Below are positions 8,877-18,471 of a stretch of 64,000 bases of DNA, piece by piece (the first letter of the stretch is position 1; every line of letters begins with the position of its first letter). Location: positions 1 to 64,000 of the forward strand of contig QFBQ01000002.1 in the NCBI GenBank assembly GCA_003265885.1, given 5' to 3'. Origin of the DNA: Candidatus Marinamargulisbacteria bacterium SCGC AG-343-D04. GTDB taxonomy: Bacteria; Margulisbacteria; Marinamargulisbacteria; GCA-2716485; GCA-002719695. Both the position numbers and the translations under genes were made by a program. Below the pieces are notes generated by a model. The model searched no databases. It was given only the letters and a program-made list of their open reading frames with translations, and was not told the DNA's origin.

Positions 8877-9695
8877 ATGAAACGCATTTTATTTACTATT
8901 ATTTTTTTCTCATGGTCTTCGATTCTTTTATCCTCTGTATTTGATTCTCAGATCGATTTTTTTAAAATAGCCAATGAAAAGAATGAGCCTTTCCCTGTTT
9001 TGTCTGAAAAACATTCCTTTATCCCCTATTCTTCTGCGTATCAGTTTCAAAAGGAATGGGTAGCATATTTAGAGACGCTTTACAAAAAAACCGGATATAA
9101 AGCAGGCTTAACTTCCGCGTCTTCTCAGAAAAAATTTAATACGAATACACCGATTTTTGGTGTATTGGTTCCTGAACGAATTTATTATAACTTTGATATT
9201 ATTCCTATTTCAGAGTATCAACATTTGTTTGTAGAGGCGGAAATAGGTTTTGTTATAGGGCGTGATATTACGACGCCAATAAAGACTCTTTCTACATTAA
9301 AACGTAGTGTTGCTTCTATTGTTGCTGTTGCAGAATTGCCGGATATTAAATTTAGTGATCTCAATTCCTTTCAATTGGTTGATTTAATCATGATTAATTC
9401 AGGATCTAATACCTATGTTGTCGGTCAAGAAATAGATATGAAACAGGCTAATAATATAGACATTGAATTCAAGCGTAATGATGAAGTTCTTTATACAGAG
9501 TCTTCTAATACAGTTATGAACGATCAATTTGTAGCCTTGCACTGGTTGGTTAATGAATTGCTTAGTCATGGATGGTCACTTAAAAAGGGAGATTTGTTAA
9601 TTACTGGTGCGATAGGATCTATGATTCCAGCTAAAAAAGGCCGATATGTTATCAATTATGGGGATGAGACCTCGTTGGTATTTGATCTACGTTAG
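8877..9695 (+). CDS. Exported fumarylacetoacetase / 2-keto-4-pentenoate hydratase family protein
   Basis: The body (about 60-272) matches the FAH superfamily of MhpD-type hydratases and decarboxylases: GYKAGLTS, FGVLVPERI, VEAEIGFVIGRDI (the acidic metal ligands), IAVAELPDI-like and MINSGSNTYVVG segments. These enzymes act on 2-keto-4-pentenoates in aromatic-compound breakdown and bind Mg or Mn. Unusually, the protein begins MKRILFTIIFFSWSSILLSS, which looks like a Sec signal peptide, so it may work in the periplasm. Most family members are cytoplasmic. No catabolic genes are nearby, so the substrate is unknown. The 3' end overlaps the convergent transporter gene by 4 bases. Confidence 0.8.
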   Translation: MKRILFTIIFFSWSSILLSSVFDSQIDFFKIANEKNEPFPVLSEKHSFIPYSSAYQFQKEWVAYLETLYKKTGYKAGLTSASSQKKFNTNTPIFGVLVPERIYYNFDIIPISEYQHLFVEAEIGFVIGRDITTPIKTLSTLKRSVASIVAVAELPDIKFSDLNSFQLVDLIMINSGSNTYVVGQEIDMKQANNIDIEFKRNDEVLYTESSNTVMNDQFVALHWLVNELLSHGWSLKKGDLLITGAIGSMIPAKKGRYVINYGDETSLVFDLR

Positions 9696-10429
9696 CCTTT
9701 GAATAAGTAACCTACAAAATATGCTAAGCACGCAGCTGTTCCGCCTATTAATATGGTTTCAAGTACTGAAATCCACATTTTTTCTTTTGTAATGACGGCT
9801 CTTAACATTCCTAAAAGTATGAGAGCAAAACACGTGAATAGAGATGCTGTAATAAAAGTTTCGTTAATAGAGCTCATGAAGAAGTAAGGAATGAGTGGGA
9901 TAAATCCAAAAAAGATGAAAGATAAAAATGTGGCAAGTCCGTTGTATAAAGGACTCTCTTTAGTTGAGTCTTCTATTTCACATTCATGTTGTACCATAAA
10001 TTTTACCCAGAAGTCTGTATTTTTGGATACTATTTTTGTAAGTAATTGTGAGTCTTGAGTTGTAAACCCTTGTTTTTTAAATAAATATTCAGTTTCTTTA
10101 ATTTCAAAATTTTTATGTTTTTTCGTTTCATTTAATTCTTTATCATAGTTATACTGATATAGCTTTTGAGATGATCTTATGGCAAGAAAATTGCCTAAGC
10201 CCATTGCAGCTCCATCCGCTATTAAATTGGCTAATCCAAATAATAGTACGATGACTATAGATAAGTTCAGAGATTCACTTCCAATATTGGCTCCTGAAAA
10301 TCCTGCAATGACGGCAAATGTTGTAACGATGCCATCATTCCCTCCATATACTATTTCTTTGATATATGTTGAAAAGGAGTTGTTTTGATGTTCTTCTTTT
10401 AAATGTTTTTCAAACTCTTCTTGATTCAT
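9692..10429 (-). CDS. VIT1/CCC1-family iron or manganese transporter
   Basis: A 245-residue membrane protein matching the VIT1/CCC1 family, which moves Fe2+ or Mn2+ out of the cytosol. The typical first helix is present (KEIVYGGNDGIVTTFAVIAG), followed by GLANLIADGAAMGLGNFLA. The cytoplasmic metal-binding loop (about 85-165) is acidic and contains EYLFKKQGF and QHECEIED. Three further helices end the protein. The length is normal for a bacterial member. It stands alone; the gene upstream on the strand is a glycosyltransferase 55 bases away. Confidence 0.9.
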   Translation of the reverse strand: MNQEEFEKHLKEEHQNNSFSTYIKEIVYGGNDGIVTTFAVIAGFSGANIGSESLNLSIVIVLLFGLANLIADGAAMGLGNFLAIRSSQKLYQYNYDKELNETKKHKNFEIKETEYLFKKQGFTTQDSQLLTKIVSKNTDFWVKFMVQHECEIEDSTKESPLYNGLATFLSFIFFGFIPLIPYFFMSSINETFITASLFTCFALILLGMLRAVITKEKMWISVLETILIGGTAACLAYFVGYLFKG

Positions 10430-10484
10430 GTGTATTTAATGCCCATAAAGTTTCTGTTTAAAACACTTCCGATTTGTCTTATGA

Positions 10485-11729
10485 TCACTGAAATGGTAAA
10501 AGTTTTTCAAACAACTTATTAAAACAGTTTATTAATGAATGTGATGGATCTTGTTTTTGATGGTGTAAAAAGGCTTTCTTTCCTAAAGATTCAACATGCT
10601 TAGGGTTTTGTAGATACTCGTATATTTTTTCTGCTAATTCTTGTGATGAATTTGGATCTATAAGATCTCCTGTATTTTGAGGGACTATAGTTTCTAAACT
10701 TCCTCCTTCTTTGGCCGCTATTGTAGGTAAACTGTATGAAGCTGCTTCAATAGGAATTAAACCCAAAGGCTCCACTCTTGAAACAGATATTACAAAATAT
10801 GCAGATTTATATAGTAGATCTAACTTGTCATTGCTTAGAAAACCTTTGAAATTTATAAAAGATAAGACGTCTTGGTTTTTTGCGAAAATTTTCAGCTTTT
10901 CATCTAGCTCCCCTGTCCCAATAATATTTACTACAAAATCTTTTGGTTTTAGCTTATATTTTATTTTTAGTTCTTTAATGGCTTTGATGACAATATGAAG
11001 GTTTTTAAGCTTTTCTAAACGCGAAATAATGAGAATTTGCTTTTGATTAGTGAGAGGCTTTTCTTGGTTTTCTTTTTTCTTGTTTTTTAAAATGTTCCCA
11101 GGAAAATGTTGCGAGATAGCATCTCGCCCATAAATTTTTTTAACATTTTTTGCCGTAAATTGACTATTTGCTATCACTTCAGAAATCAAAGTGTTTACAG
11201 CGTCATTGTCTTTCTTAATTAGCCATTGCTGACGATTATCTTTTTTATGGCGAGCATTTTTGGCTATGATTAAAGGGTTATCTAAAGCGGGGTCAAATTC
11301 TAAATTGACTAATCCATTATTAAGTTCTTCTTCATACAAACTTCTTGGCGGTTCATGGCAACTCCAAATGACCGGTGGGATGTTCTTTCTTTCGCCTTTT
11401 GAGGCATAGCTTAGCCATATATTTGCAGGGAAATTATGGCAGTTTATAATGTCATAATTCTTTAGTAATGGCCTTATTCTTAAGCCCATAATCCATAAGT
11501 TTCGTCGAGCTGTATCATATCCTGGGATAAAGGGAGTTTTGATGGAAATCGTTTTGCAATGATTCCTATTTAGTTGAGTTTTTACTTCTTTTGAAAAACC
11601 GGCTGATATAATATCAACATGATGCCCTTCTTTAATCCATAATTTCGCCATATTTAAAATAACAACTTCGGCCCCACCTAAAATAGTCATTTTGGGATGT
11701 ACTATGGCTATTTTGAGAGATTTTTTCAT
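10485..11729 (-). CDS. GT4-family glycosyltransferase
   Basis: A GT-B fold transferase of family GT4. It starts with IAIVHPKMTILGGAEVVILNMA (the GGAE donor-side loop) and carries the C-terminal E-x7-E motif EPLGLIPIEAASYSLPTIAA near residue 340, which contacts the nucleotide sugar. At 414 residues it is the usual length. It is the last gene of the minus-strand surface-sugar run, only 7 bases after the PseI gene, so it probably adds a hexose or modified sugar to the same glycan. The acceptor and donor cannot be told from sequence. Confidence 0.88.
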   Translation of the reverse strand: MKKSLKIAIVHPKMTILGGAEVVILNMAKLWIKEGHHVDIISAGFSKEVKTQLNRNHCKTISIKTPFIPGYDTARRNLWIMGLRIRPLLKNYDIINCHNFPANIWLSYASKGERKNIPPVIWSCHEPPRSLYEEELNNGLVNLEFDPALDNPLIIAKNARHKKDNRQQWLIKKDNDAVNTLISEVIANSQFTAKNVKKIYGRDAISQHFPGNILKNKKKENQEKPLTNQKQILIISRLEKLKNLHIVIKAIKELKIKYKLKPKDFVVNIIGTGELDEKLKIFAKNQDVLSFINFKGFLSNDKLDLLYKSAYFVISVSRVEPLGLIPIEAASYSLPTIAAKEGGSLETIVPQNTGDLIDPNSSQELAEKIYEYLQNPKHVESLGKKAFLHHQKQDPSHSLINCFNKLFEKLLPFQ

Positions 11730-11736
11730 TCTAATA

Positions 11737-12768
11737 TCATGAAATCATTTCTAGATTTAATGGCGTTGCTTTTTTAATGTCTTTCTTAGCCTTCTTATTA
11801 AGCATATCTTCAAAATATTTTGGAGCTAAACCATCTCCTGGTCGAATGATTTTAATATTGTCTTTTGTAAGAAACTCGCCTTTTTTAATATCTTTTACTA
11901 CATAAATGGACCGTCTGAAGAGTTTTGATTTTTCTTCATTTTTAGATCCGCCGAACGATACTTTACCTAATGCTAAATAGGCTTTTTCGACTTCCTCGAC
12001 AAGTATTTTCATTTCCGCTGGTTCCATTGAAAACGCAGAATCTACGCCTCCTTCATCTCGTGATAAGGTGAAGTGTTTTTCTATTACTTTAGCTCCTAAA
12101 GCAATACTTGCTATTGCAACACCAATTCCTAATGTATGATCTGATAAACCTACGTCCACATTAAATTGTGATTGTAGTTGGGGTATTGTTTTAAGATTGC
12201 AATCTTTTGGCGATGCTGGATATGTACTAGTACATTTTAAAAGGTATAGATTTTTGTTTCCATTTTCTTTTGCTGTGGTAACCATATCATGAATTTCTGA
12301 TTCTGTAGCCATGCCTGTTGATATAATAAGTGGTTTTCCTGTTTGAGCGACTTTTTTAATTAATGGTAAATGTGTGTTTTCAAATGATGCGATTTTATAG
12401 GCCGGGACATTCAGTGATTCTAAAAAATCAACGGAGGTATCATCAAATGGTGTTGAAAAGCAATCAATTTGAAGATCTTTGCACTTTTTAAATATGGGTT
12501 CGTGCCATTCCCATGGAGTATGAGCTTTTTGATAAAGGTCATAGAGGGTTTCTCCATGCCATAAACTATTTGGATCATTTATCTTAAATATACCTTCATT
12601 TGATTGAATGGTCATGGTATCTGCGGTATATGTTTGTATTTTTATAGCATCAACGCCAGTTTCAGCTGCAGCTTCTATAATTTTCATAGCTCTATCAAGT
12701 GATTGGTTGTGATTCCCTGACATTTCAGCAATAATATAAGGTTTTTCTAGATTATTTAGTTTAGTCAT
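11737..12768 (-). CDS. pseI: Pseudaminic acid synthase
   Basis: Condenses phosphoenolpyruvate with 6-deoxy-AltdiNAc to form pseudaminic acid. The NeuB-type barrel (1-270) begins KPYIIAEMSGNHNQSLDRA and has FSTPFDDTSVDFLE, IISTGMATESEI and SDHTLG. The segment LWHGETLYDLYQKAHTPWEWH is characteristic of PseI rather than sialic acid synthase. The C-terminal SAF (antifreeze-like) domain runs from about 285 (FRRSIYVVKDIKKGE ... IRPGDGL). The length of 343 is normal. It lies 10 bases after the PseG/PseH fusion gene in the same operon. Confidence 0.92.
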   Translation of the reverse strand: MTKLNNLEKPYIIAEMSGNHNQSLDRAMKIIEAAAETGVDAIKIQTYTADTMTIQSNEGIFKINDPNSLWHGETLYDLYQKAHTPWEWHEPIFKKCKDLQIDCFSTPFDDTSVDFLESLNVPAYKIASFENTHLPLIKKVAQTGKPLIISTGMATESEIHDMVTTAKENGNKNLYLLKCTSTYPASPKDCNLKTIPQLQSQFNVDVGLSDHTLGIGVAIASIALGAKVIEKHFTLSRDEGGVDSAFSMEPAEMKILVEEVEKAYLALGKVSFGGSKNEEKSKLFRRSIYVVKDIKKGEFLTKDNIKIIRPGDGLAPKYFEDMLNKKAKKDIKKATPLNLEMIS

Positions 12769-12778
12769 ACGCTTTATT

Positions 12779-14299
12779 TTATATTATTTTTTTTCTAAAT
12801 AATACTACTCTTTCTTTATTTTTATTATTGTGTTTATCGATAGTGACTTTTATTATACTACGGTACTTTTTAAAACCTAGCTCTTTAAATGTATAAATTG
12901 ATGATACGTTTGTTTCTTTTATTTCAGCTTTTATATATTCACACTCATTCCACTTTCTTTTTATTTTTATCAATCCTTCTTCTATGAGCACCTTCCCTAA
13001 ACCGAGTCCTCGAAATTTTTTAGATATATATATATTTGCAATAATTGTTTTCTTTTGTTTCTCAAATCTTACTTGGCCTACAGTTTCGTCGTTGATTTTA
13101 AAAATATACATTTTACATCGTGTTGATTGTATTTTTCTTTTGAGCCATGTTTGATGTTCTTCCATCGAAATTTGTCTAGAATTAAAAGATTGTTGTCTTA
13201 CTTCTGGATCGTTTATTAATTGTAGTAATATTAATTTATCTTTTAAATTTACGCTTTGAATACGAAGTTTAGGTTTTAAAATTAATTCTAGTTGAAGATG
13301 TTTTTTTAATTTAGATTTATGACCTATTTTTATATTCTGAATAATGGATGATCTTTTTTTTGAGCTCTTTAACTGATTAAAATACTTAATCGTTAATTGT
13401 GGATCTTTTTTTTCTTGAGTAAGAGCTAACGCTTCTTTTTTCAAATACTCAAGTAAGAATTTTTGATTTTCATAGTATTTAATAATAATTGATGGGGTTC
13501 GAAAAAGTAGAAGCTCATGTACAGTAGTTCCGCAGGCGGATATGGCGATATCAGTCTTTTTTAATAGAGTTGAATAATTATCGCTTGTGATATTGTTATG
13601 GATCTTTATAGTGCAATTCATTTCTTTTGAGTACTCTTCGATACTTTTTAGATTTGGGTTAATGGGGCTTATTAAAACGTGTACGATTAGATTTTGATTT
13701 ATTTTGATATTCATATTCAAAATTTTTAGGGTAGCAAGAGTTTCATTGTTGCTATCTCCAGCCCCAAATACAACTAAAATATTTCTAATTTCTTTATTTA
13801 TTTTGATATTTTTTTTATTTAATCTTAATTTTCGTCTAATTGCGGCAAATTGTGGACCTAGTAGAAGTTTTGTATAACTCTCAGATGAGTATAGAGTATG
13901 CTCTTGAGTGTTTTGATTAATAATAATATCAGATACGAAATGATAAGGTGCGTAATCATCAACACTTATGAGTTTGAAATCTGCCTTTTTTATTTTTTTT
14001 TGGTAATCTGTATGAAATTGGTAACCATCTAAGATTATCCATTTACAGCGTTCTTTTTTTGCAATTTCAATTGTGAATTCTGCATCTGACTCAATTGTCT
14101 TATCTGTTTTTTTAGGCCAAGAGATATAATTGATATTTTCACTTTTAAGCGTATCTATTAACCCCTTACTCTCTGTTTGTGTTAATATAAAAGGATCTAA
14201 GTTCAAGTCTTGTAAATGTTGAGCAAAAGCGATTTGTCTTATTAAATGACCAGCTCCCATTTCTTTAGAGGCATCTGCTCTAATTAATATTTTTTCCAT
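12779..14299 (-). CDS. PseG-PseH fusion: UDP-sugar hydrolase plus N-acetyltransferase
   Basis: Two consecutive steps of pseudaminic acid synthesis are joined in one chain. Residues 1-330 are PseG, the UDP-2,4-diacetamido-trideoxy-altropyranose hydrolase: a GT-B-like start IRADASKEMGAGHLIRQ and a C-terminal AISACGTTVHELLL segment. Residues about 345-500 are a GNAT domain like PseH, with the acetyl-CoA loop FRGLGLGKVLIEEGL. PseH acetylates the 4-amino group and PseG then releases UDP. Each half is about the length of the free-standing enzyme. The gene starts at the last base of the upstream aminotransferase stop codon region (one shared base at 14299). It is noticeably AT-rich. Confidence 0.88.
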   Translation of the reverse strand: MEKILIRADASKEMGAGHLIRQIAFAQHLQDLNLDPFILTQTESKGLIDTLKSENINYISWPKKTDKTIESDAEFTIEIAKKERCKWIILDGYQFHTDYQKKIKKADFKLISVDDYAPYHFVSDIIINQNTQEHTLYSSESYTKLLLGPQFAAIRRKLRLNKKNIKINKEIRNILVVFGAGDSNNETLATLKILNMNIKINQNLIVHVLISPINPNLKSIEEYSKEMNCTIKIHNNITSDNYSTLLKKTDIAISACGTTVHELLLFRTPSIIIKYYENQKFLLEYLKKEALALTQEKKDPQLTIKYFNQLKSSKKRSSIIQNIKIGHKSKLKKHLQLELILKPKLRIQSVNLKDKLILLQLINDPEVRQQSFNSRQISMEEHQTWLKRKIQSTRCKMYIFKINDETVGQVRFEKQKKTIIANIYISKKFRGLGLGKVLIEEGLIKIKRKWNECEYIKAEIKETNVSSIYTFKELGFKKYRSIIKVTIDKHNNKNKERVVLFRKKII

Positions 14300-15600
14300 T
14301 ATCTAACTTTAAATAACGTTTCAAGTTTTGAACAATTTAACATGTTTGAAATAGAATTATTCGATAATCCCTTTAATACTTTATCAAAGTAATGTTCATA
14401 GGCTTTCATTAGAACATTAATATGTAATTTTGTATGTGCATAACTTATATTGTGAGAACCTAAAGTTAAAATCCCTTTTCCAAACATTTCTTGCAATAAC
14501 AATGTTTTTAATTCAAGTGAGGAGGAGTTCCTGCTATCTGCAATTTGCAAAAAAGACCATGGAGCCAAGCCCGTTACAGAAAATATGTTTTTAAGTTTTT
14601 TTTGTTTGATTAATTCACCAAGTTCATTTTGAAGTAAGTTTCCAGTTTCCCATATTTTTTTAACTATAGGTTTTTCTTTTAGTTTATTTAATACAACTTT
14701 TGCGGCAGCTAAAGATAATGTTTCTCCACTAAATGTTCCTGAAAAAAAGATTTCTTCCATTAACATCATAATATCTTTTTTTCCGACAATTGCAGATAAC
14801 GGGTACCCATTAGCAATTCCTTTTCCAAAAGTTGCTAAATCAGGAGTTACGTTAAAATATTCTTGAGCTCCTCCATTTGCATATCTAAATCCAGTAATTG
14901 TCTCATCAAATATAAGAACACAATTATTTCTCTTTGCAATCTCCTGAACTTTTTGCAAGAAATCATCTTTAGGTTCTGTAATATTCATAGGCTCTAAAAT
15001 AATTCCTGCAATTTTTTTAGGATGCTTATTAAAAATAGATTGTAACGATGAGATATCGTTATATTTAAATGTATGTGTCAATGCTTTGGTGGATTCTGGA
15101 ATACCTAAATCTCTACTTGTAGATCCAATATACCAATCTTGCCAGCCATGATATCCGCATACTGCGATATGTTCTTTATTAGTGTAGGCTCTTGCAAGAC
15201 GAATTGCTGCAGAAGTAGCGTCTGTTCCGTTTTTACCAAATCGAACCATTTCTGCACAAGGTACCATTGCACAGATGAGTTCAGATACCTCACACTCTAA
15301 AGTTGTGGATAAGGAAAAGATAGTTCCTTTTTTTAATTGCTTTTGAACCTCTCTTGTAACATCTGGGTCATTATACCCTAGCGTAACTGAAGCTAAAGAA
15401 TTTATAAAATCGATATATTCGTTACCATCAATATCATAAAGAAGGGCCCCGTTTGCATGTGATGCAAAAAAAGGCGAAACCCCTATAGGAAATTGGGTTT
15501 TACTTTTACTAAATGTTTGAGCCCCTAAGGGAATGGTTTTTTCCGCTCTTTTTAGCCATTTTTCTGATTTTGAATATCGTTGAATATCTTCTTTAGTCAT
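14299..15600 (-). CDS. Class III aminotransferase, glutamate-1-semialdehyde-mutase-like
   Basis: A PLP enzyme with the fold of HemL: IILEPMNITEPKDDF, IFDETITGFRYANGG (the PLP-binding Asp) and FGKGIANGYPLSAIVG with the Schiff-base lysine. Position argues against a tetrapyrrole role: it is in the middle of a sugar locus next to a SpsF-type cytidylyltransferase. HemL-like enzymes occur in many nonulosonate and spore-coat sugar clusters, where they probably transaminate a sugar. I place the start at ATG 15600, giving the 8-base overlap ATGACTAA with the upstream gene; an upstream ATG at 15630 has no Shine-Dalgarno. The exact substrate is unknown. Confidence 0.82.
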   Translation of the reverse strand: MTKEDIQRYSKSEKWLKRAEKTIPLGAQTFSKSKTQFPIGVSPFFASHANGALLYDIDGNEYIDFINSLASVTLGYNDPDVTREVQKQLKKGTIFSLSTTLECEVSELICAMVPCAEMVRFGKNGTDATSAAIRLARAYTNKEHIAVCGYHGWQDWYIGSTSRDLGIPESTKALTHTFKYNDISSLQSIFNKHPKKIAGIILEPMNITEPKDDFLQKVQEIAKRNNCVLIFDETITGFRYANGGAQEYFNVTPDLATFGKGIANGYPLSAIVGKKDIMMLMEEIFFSGTFSGETLSLAAAKVVLNKLKEKPIVKKIWETGNLLQNELGELIKQKKLKNIFSVTGLAPWSFLQIADSRNSSSLELKTLLLQEMFGKGILTLGSHNISYAHTKLHINVLMKAYEHYFDKVLKGLSNNSISNMLNCSKLETLFKVR

Positions 15601-16375
15601 ATTTATTATCTTTTTTATTATACCCTTCATTTCGAGGGATTTCTTTATTTATTTCCAATAGTTCGGGCTTTTTCTCTAGGAGCTGAATAATGTCTCTAGT
15701 AGAAAAATTAGGATCTTTTACGTATAAAGCTTCATAAATTTTTGTGATGAACTCCAAATCTTTTGCCTCATCTAATGTCCATCTATAATGAGAATAGTCT
15801 TCTTCTTGTTGAAAATTGCCGCATGAAAACAGATCTTTATTATCCCTAATGAATGGAGTGACATGTTCTCTTTCCATAGGTTTCTTCGCTTCTAAATAAG
15901 CTTTTTTTAATGCTGAAAATGTCATGACTTCAACATCCAGTCCATCAGGAAAGGTTTCAGGGAACCCATTACTTAGGTAATCAAATGATTGTGTTTTAAA
16001 ATAGTGAATAGCATAGTCTATTAAATCAGGGTCATGTAACGGACAATCCCCTGTTAGACGAACAATAATGTCTACTGAGTTACTGGATAAGGCGGCATGA
16101 TAATATCTATCTAAAACATCGCTAGGGTGGCCACGAAAACATGTGATATTGCACTTTTTGCATATTTCTTCTAAGTAATTATCTTGCTCTAAATTTGTTG
16201 TTGCTACTAATAAATGATGTTCTGATTTTATTCGTTTCAGTCTTTCGATCATGAGCTCAAGAGTACTTTTGTTATTAATAATTTTTTTTCCCATTTTCCC
16301 CGGAAGTCGAGAGGACCCCATTCTTGCTTGAAGAATTATAAGTGTTTTTGATTTTTTTTGAACTAAATTATTCAT
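15593..16375 (-). CDS. SpsF-type cytidylyltransferase (PseF role)
   Basis: Resembles SpsF of Bacillus and activates an acidic sugar with CTP. The N-terminus TLIILQARMGSSRLPGKMG is the nucleotide-binding loop of this family; VDIIVRLTGDCPLHDPDLID carries the metal-binding acidic residues. The 260-residue length is normal. As the only cytidylyltransferase in the locus, it most likely makes CMP-pseudaminic acid, the step done by PseF in Campylobacter. The start ATG lies almost back-to-back with the plus-strand gene, whose true start is at 16494. Confidence 0.85.
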   Translation of the reverse strand: MNNLVQKKSKTLIILQARMGSSRLPGKMGKKIINNKSTLELMIERLKRIKSEHHLLVATTNLEQDNYLEEICKKCNITCFRGHPSDVLDRYYHAALSSNSVDIIVRLTGDCPLHDPDLIDYAIHYFKTQSFDYLSNGFPETFPDGLDVEVMTFSALKKAYLEAKKPMEREHVTPFIRDNKDLFSCGNFQQEEDYSHYRWTLDEAKDLEFITKIYEALYVKDPNFSTRDIIQLLEKKPELLEINKEIPRNEGYNKKDNKYD

Positions 16376-16493
16376 GATTTCTATTATATGTGTATTGTGT
16401 TTGATTGTCCAAATTAGTAGAAAACTTTTTTCTGAAAATGGTGAGATTTATGAAGAAATGATATTATACATTAAAAATATTAAGGAACTATTT

Positions 16494-17573
16494 ATGAATC
16501 TAATCTATAAAAATGATCCCTCATTTGATGATTTGTTTGAAAGTATTCAAATTACATTTTCTAATATGACTTATGCGTATACTACATTGATTCAAAACTA
16601 TTTTTCTATATACTCTAATATTAAAGAGAATCTTTCATTTATTATAGAAATTGATAATAAACCGGTAGCATTCTGTCCATTATTTTTGGAAATTAATAAT
16701 TCTCAAAACATGTTTACTTTATCTCAGAGTTTTTTACCTGCCCCACTTTTTTTTCCGGGATTGGGACAAAAAATAATGAATAAAGTTACAACTTTATTAA
16801 TGGCCACTATTGATGAGTTAGCATTTCGCTATGATGTAACTAAGCACTGTGTAAGAATTGACCCTTTACTTGATTATGATGGAGTTTCATCTAACTGGCT
16901 CCTTAAATATGGATATCTTGGAACATCTATTCATACTCAAATTTTAGATTTAAGAAAACCTTTATCTGATATTTTTTCAAAAGTAAGTAAGGGCCATAAA
17001 AGTGATATTAAAAAGGCTCAAAAGCATTTTTCTGTTTATGTTTGGGATAGGACAAATGCTGATTTTGAATGTTTTGAAAATTACAGAAAACTTCATCATA
17101 AAGCTGCAGGGAAAGTGACTAGACCTCTAGAAACTTTTTCCCTTCAGTTTGAAGGTATTAAGCAAGATAAAGCTATTCTAGTTGGTATAAAATATAAAGA
17201 GGACTGGATTGCATATTCGTATTTTTCTCATGTAAATAATTGTATTTATTATGGTTCTGCTTCGGATGATCCTGACTTTTCAGAATTACCAGCTTCTTGT
17301 GGGCATCTGCAGTTATGGACTGCTATAGAGTATTATCATCAGCGAGGGTTTCATTTTCTGGAGACAGGCTGGCAACATTATGGGCCTCAGCTTTTAGATT
17401 ATCCGTCTGCTAAGGAAATTCATATTTCAAAATTCAAAAAAGGTTTTGGGGGAGAAACCTTGCCTTTTTTTAGAGCAGTAAAATACTACTCTGAGAAAGC
17501 TTTCATTGAAGATGTCGATACTTTCAAACAAAAACAACTGGAGTTTATCAATTCCACTCAGAAGGATTTGTGA
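16494..17573 (+). CDS. FemAB-like GNAT acyltransferase in the sugar locus
   Basis: Residues about 130-330 match the FemAB-type GNAT fold (Acetyltransf_6): a basic IFSKVSKGHKSDIKKAQKHF segment, then GSASDDPDF, LQLWTAIEYYHQRGFHFLETG and the closing ISKFKKGFGGE. Such proteins transfer acyl or aminoacyl groups and are common in nonulosonate and exopolysaccharide loci. The frame is open back to 16374, but the start is best placed at ATG 16494, with AAGGA seven bases upstream, giving 359 residues and leaving room for divergent promoters. It is the only plus-strand gene inside the minus-strand cluster, and its end overlaps the convergent aldo-keto reductase by 26 bases. Its specific substrate is unknown. 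Confidence 0.75.
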   Translation: MNLIYKNDPSFDDLFESIQITFSNMTYAYTTLIQNYFSIYSNIKENLSFIIEIDNKPVAFCPLFLEINNSQNMFTLSQSFLPAPLFFPGLGQKIMNKVTTLLMATIDELAFRYDVTKHCVRIDPLLDYDGVSSNWLLKYGYLGTSIHTQILDLRKPLSDIFSKVSKGHKSDIKKAQKHFSVYVWDRTNADFECFENYRKLHHKAAGKVTRPLETFSLQFEGIKQDKAILVGIKYKEDWIAYSYFSHVNNCIYYGSASDDPDFSELPASCGHLQLWTAIEYYHQRGFHFLETGWQHYGPQLLDYPSAKEIHISKFKKGFGGETLPFFRAVKYYSEKAFIEDVDTFKQKQLEFINSTQKDL

Positions 17574-18471
17574 TTTGTGGATATAAAAATGGGGCTATTT
17601 TTTTTCGAATGTTTTCGCAATCTTTTAAACTAAGTGTTTTCCTATCAAACAACTTTATATTTTGCCTCAGTTGATTTTTGTTGTCTACGCCAATAACTAA
17701 TGGGCATTGAATTGTATGTGCAATGTCAAATGCAAGTTCCTTTCTTGACTTATTAAGTTCATAAGATACTTTATTCCATTCATTGGATAGTTGAAAGGCG
17801 TTATTCATCTTCTTTTTTACATCATCTGGGCTCATTAATAATAATCCTTGCAAAAAAATACTTCTTATAAAACATAATGTATTTTTTTGAATGGCTAATT
17901 GTTGAATTTCTTTTGTAAGAAATCGTTGATCCCAGGCATTAAAAGGCATTTGTATAAAATCTATTTTGGGATTATTAATGGCTGTTTTAGCGGCCTCTAT
18001 ACTATAAAGGGAAACGCCTGCAAACTGAATTAATTTTTCTTCTTTAGCTCTATCAATGACAGGTTGAATGTGTTTCCACAGATCCAACCAAGTTTCATCA
18101 TGCGCCATTATTCCCCATAGAGGAGCTCCAAGTCTATTTACTGATTTTTTAATGGAGTGGTATAGTTCTTCTCCATTGTTTGGATCTAATTGAGGATCCC
18201 ACTTGCTAATGACGTTGACTTGTTTTTGTAGAGATTTTTTTTTAAAAGCTTCTCCTAATAAAGTCTCTGAGTCCCCATAAGCTTGGGCTGTGTCAAAAAA
18301 GCATATCCCATGATCTATAGCATCTTCGACTATTTGAAAAATCTCTTTATTTTTGGGTTTTCCAGACGTATTTGAAATGCCATAGTCTAATCCTAACTGA
18401 ACAGTTCCTAAGACAAATTGGGGGATTTCAATCCCTCGCCATTGAATTGACCTAATCAATCTTTTAGACAT
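17548..18471 (-). CDS. Aldo/keto reductase of the surface-sugar locus
   Basis: NADPH-dependent reductase of the AKR superfamily. The catalytic tetrad is visible: Asp and Tyr in CFFDTAQAYGDSE, Lys in VISKWD and His in IMAHDETW. It starts QFVLGTVQLGLDYGI. At 307 residues it has normal length. It overlaps the pseC gene by 16 bases and is probably translated with it. AKRs of this type recur in nonulosonate clusters, so it may make a reduced variant of the sugar, but this is inference. Confidence 0.85.
   Translation of the reverse strand: MSKRLIRSIQWRGIEIPQFVLGTVQLGLDYGISNTSGKPKNKEIFQIVEDAIDHGICFFDTAQAYGDSETLLGEAFKKKSLQKQVNVISKWDPQLDPNNGEELYHSIKKSVNRLGAPLWGIMAHDETWLDLWKHIQPVIDRAKEEKLIQFAGVSLYSIEAAKTAINNPKIDFIQMPFNAWDQRFLTKEIQQLAIQKNTLCFIRSIFLQGLLLMSPDDVKKKMNNAFQLSNEWNKVSYELNKSRKELAFDIAHTIQCPLVIGVDNKNQLRQNIKLFDRKTLSLKDCENIRKKIAPFLYPQITNPSEWN

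Noticed and set aside
11737..12768. Sialic acid synthase (NeuB)
   Set aside because: The LWHGETLYDLYQKAHTPWEWH segment and the PseB, PseC and PseG/H neighbours fit PseI.
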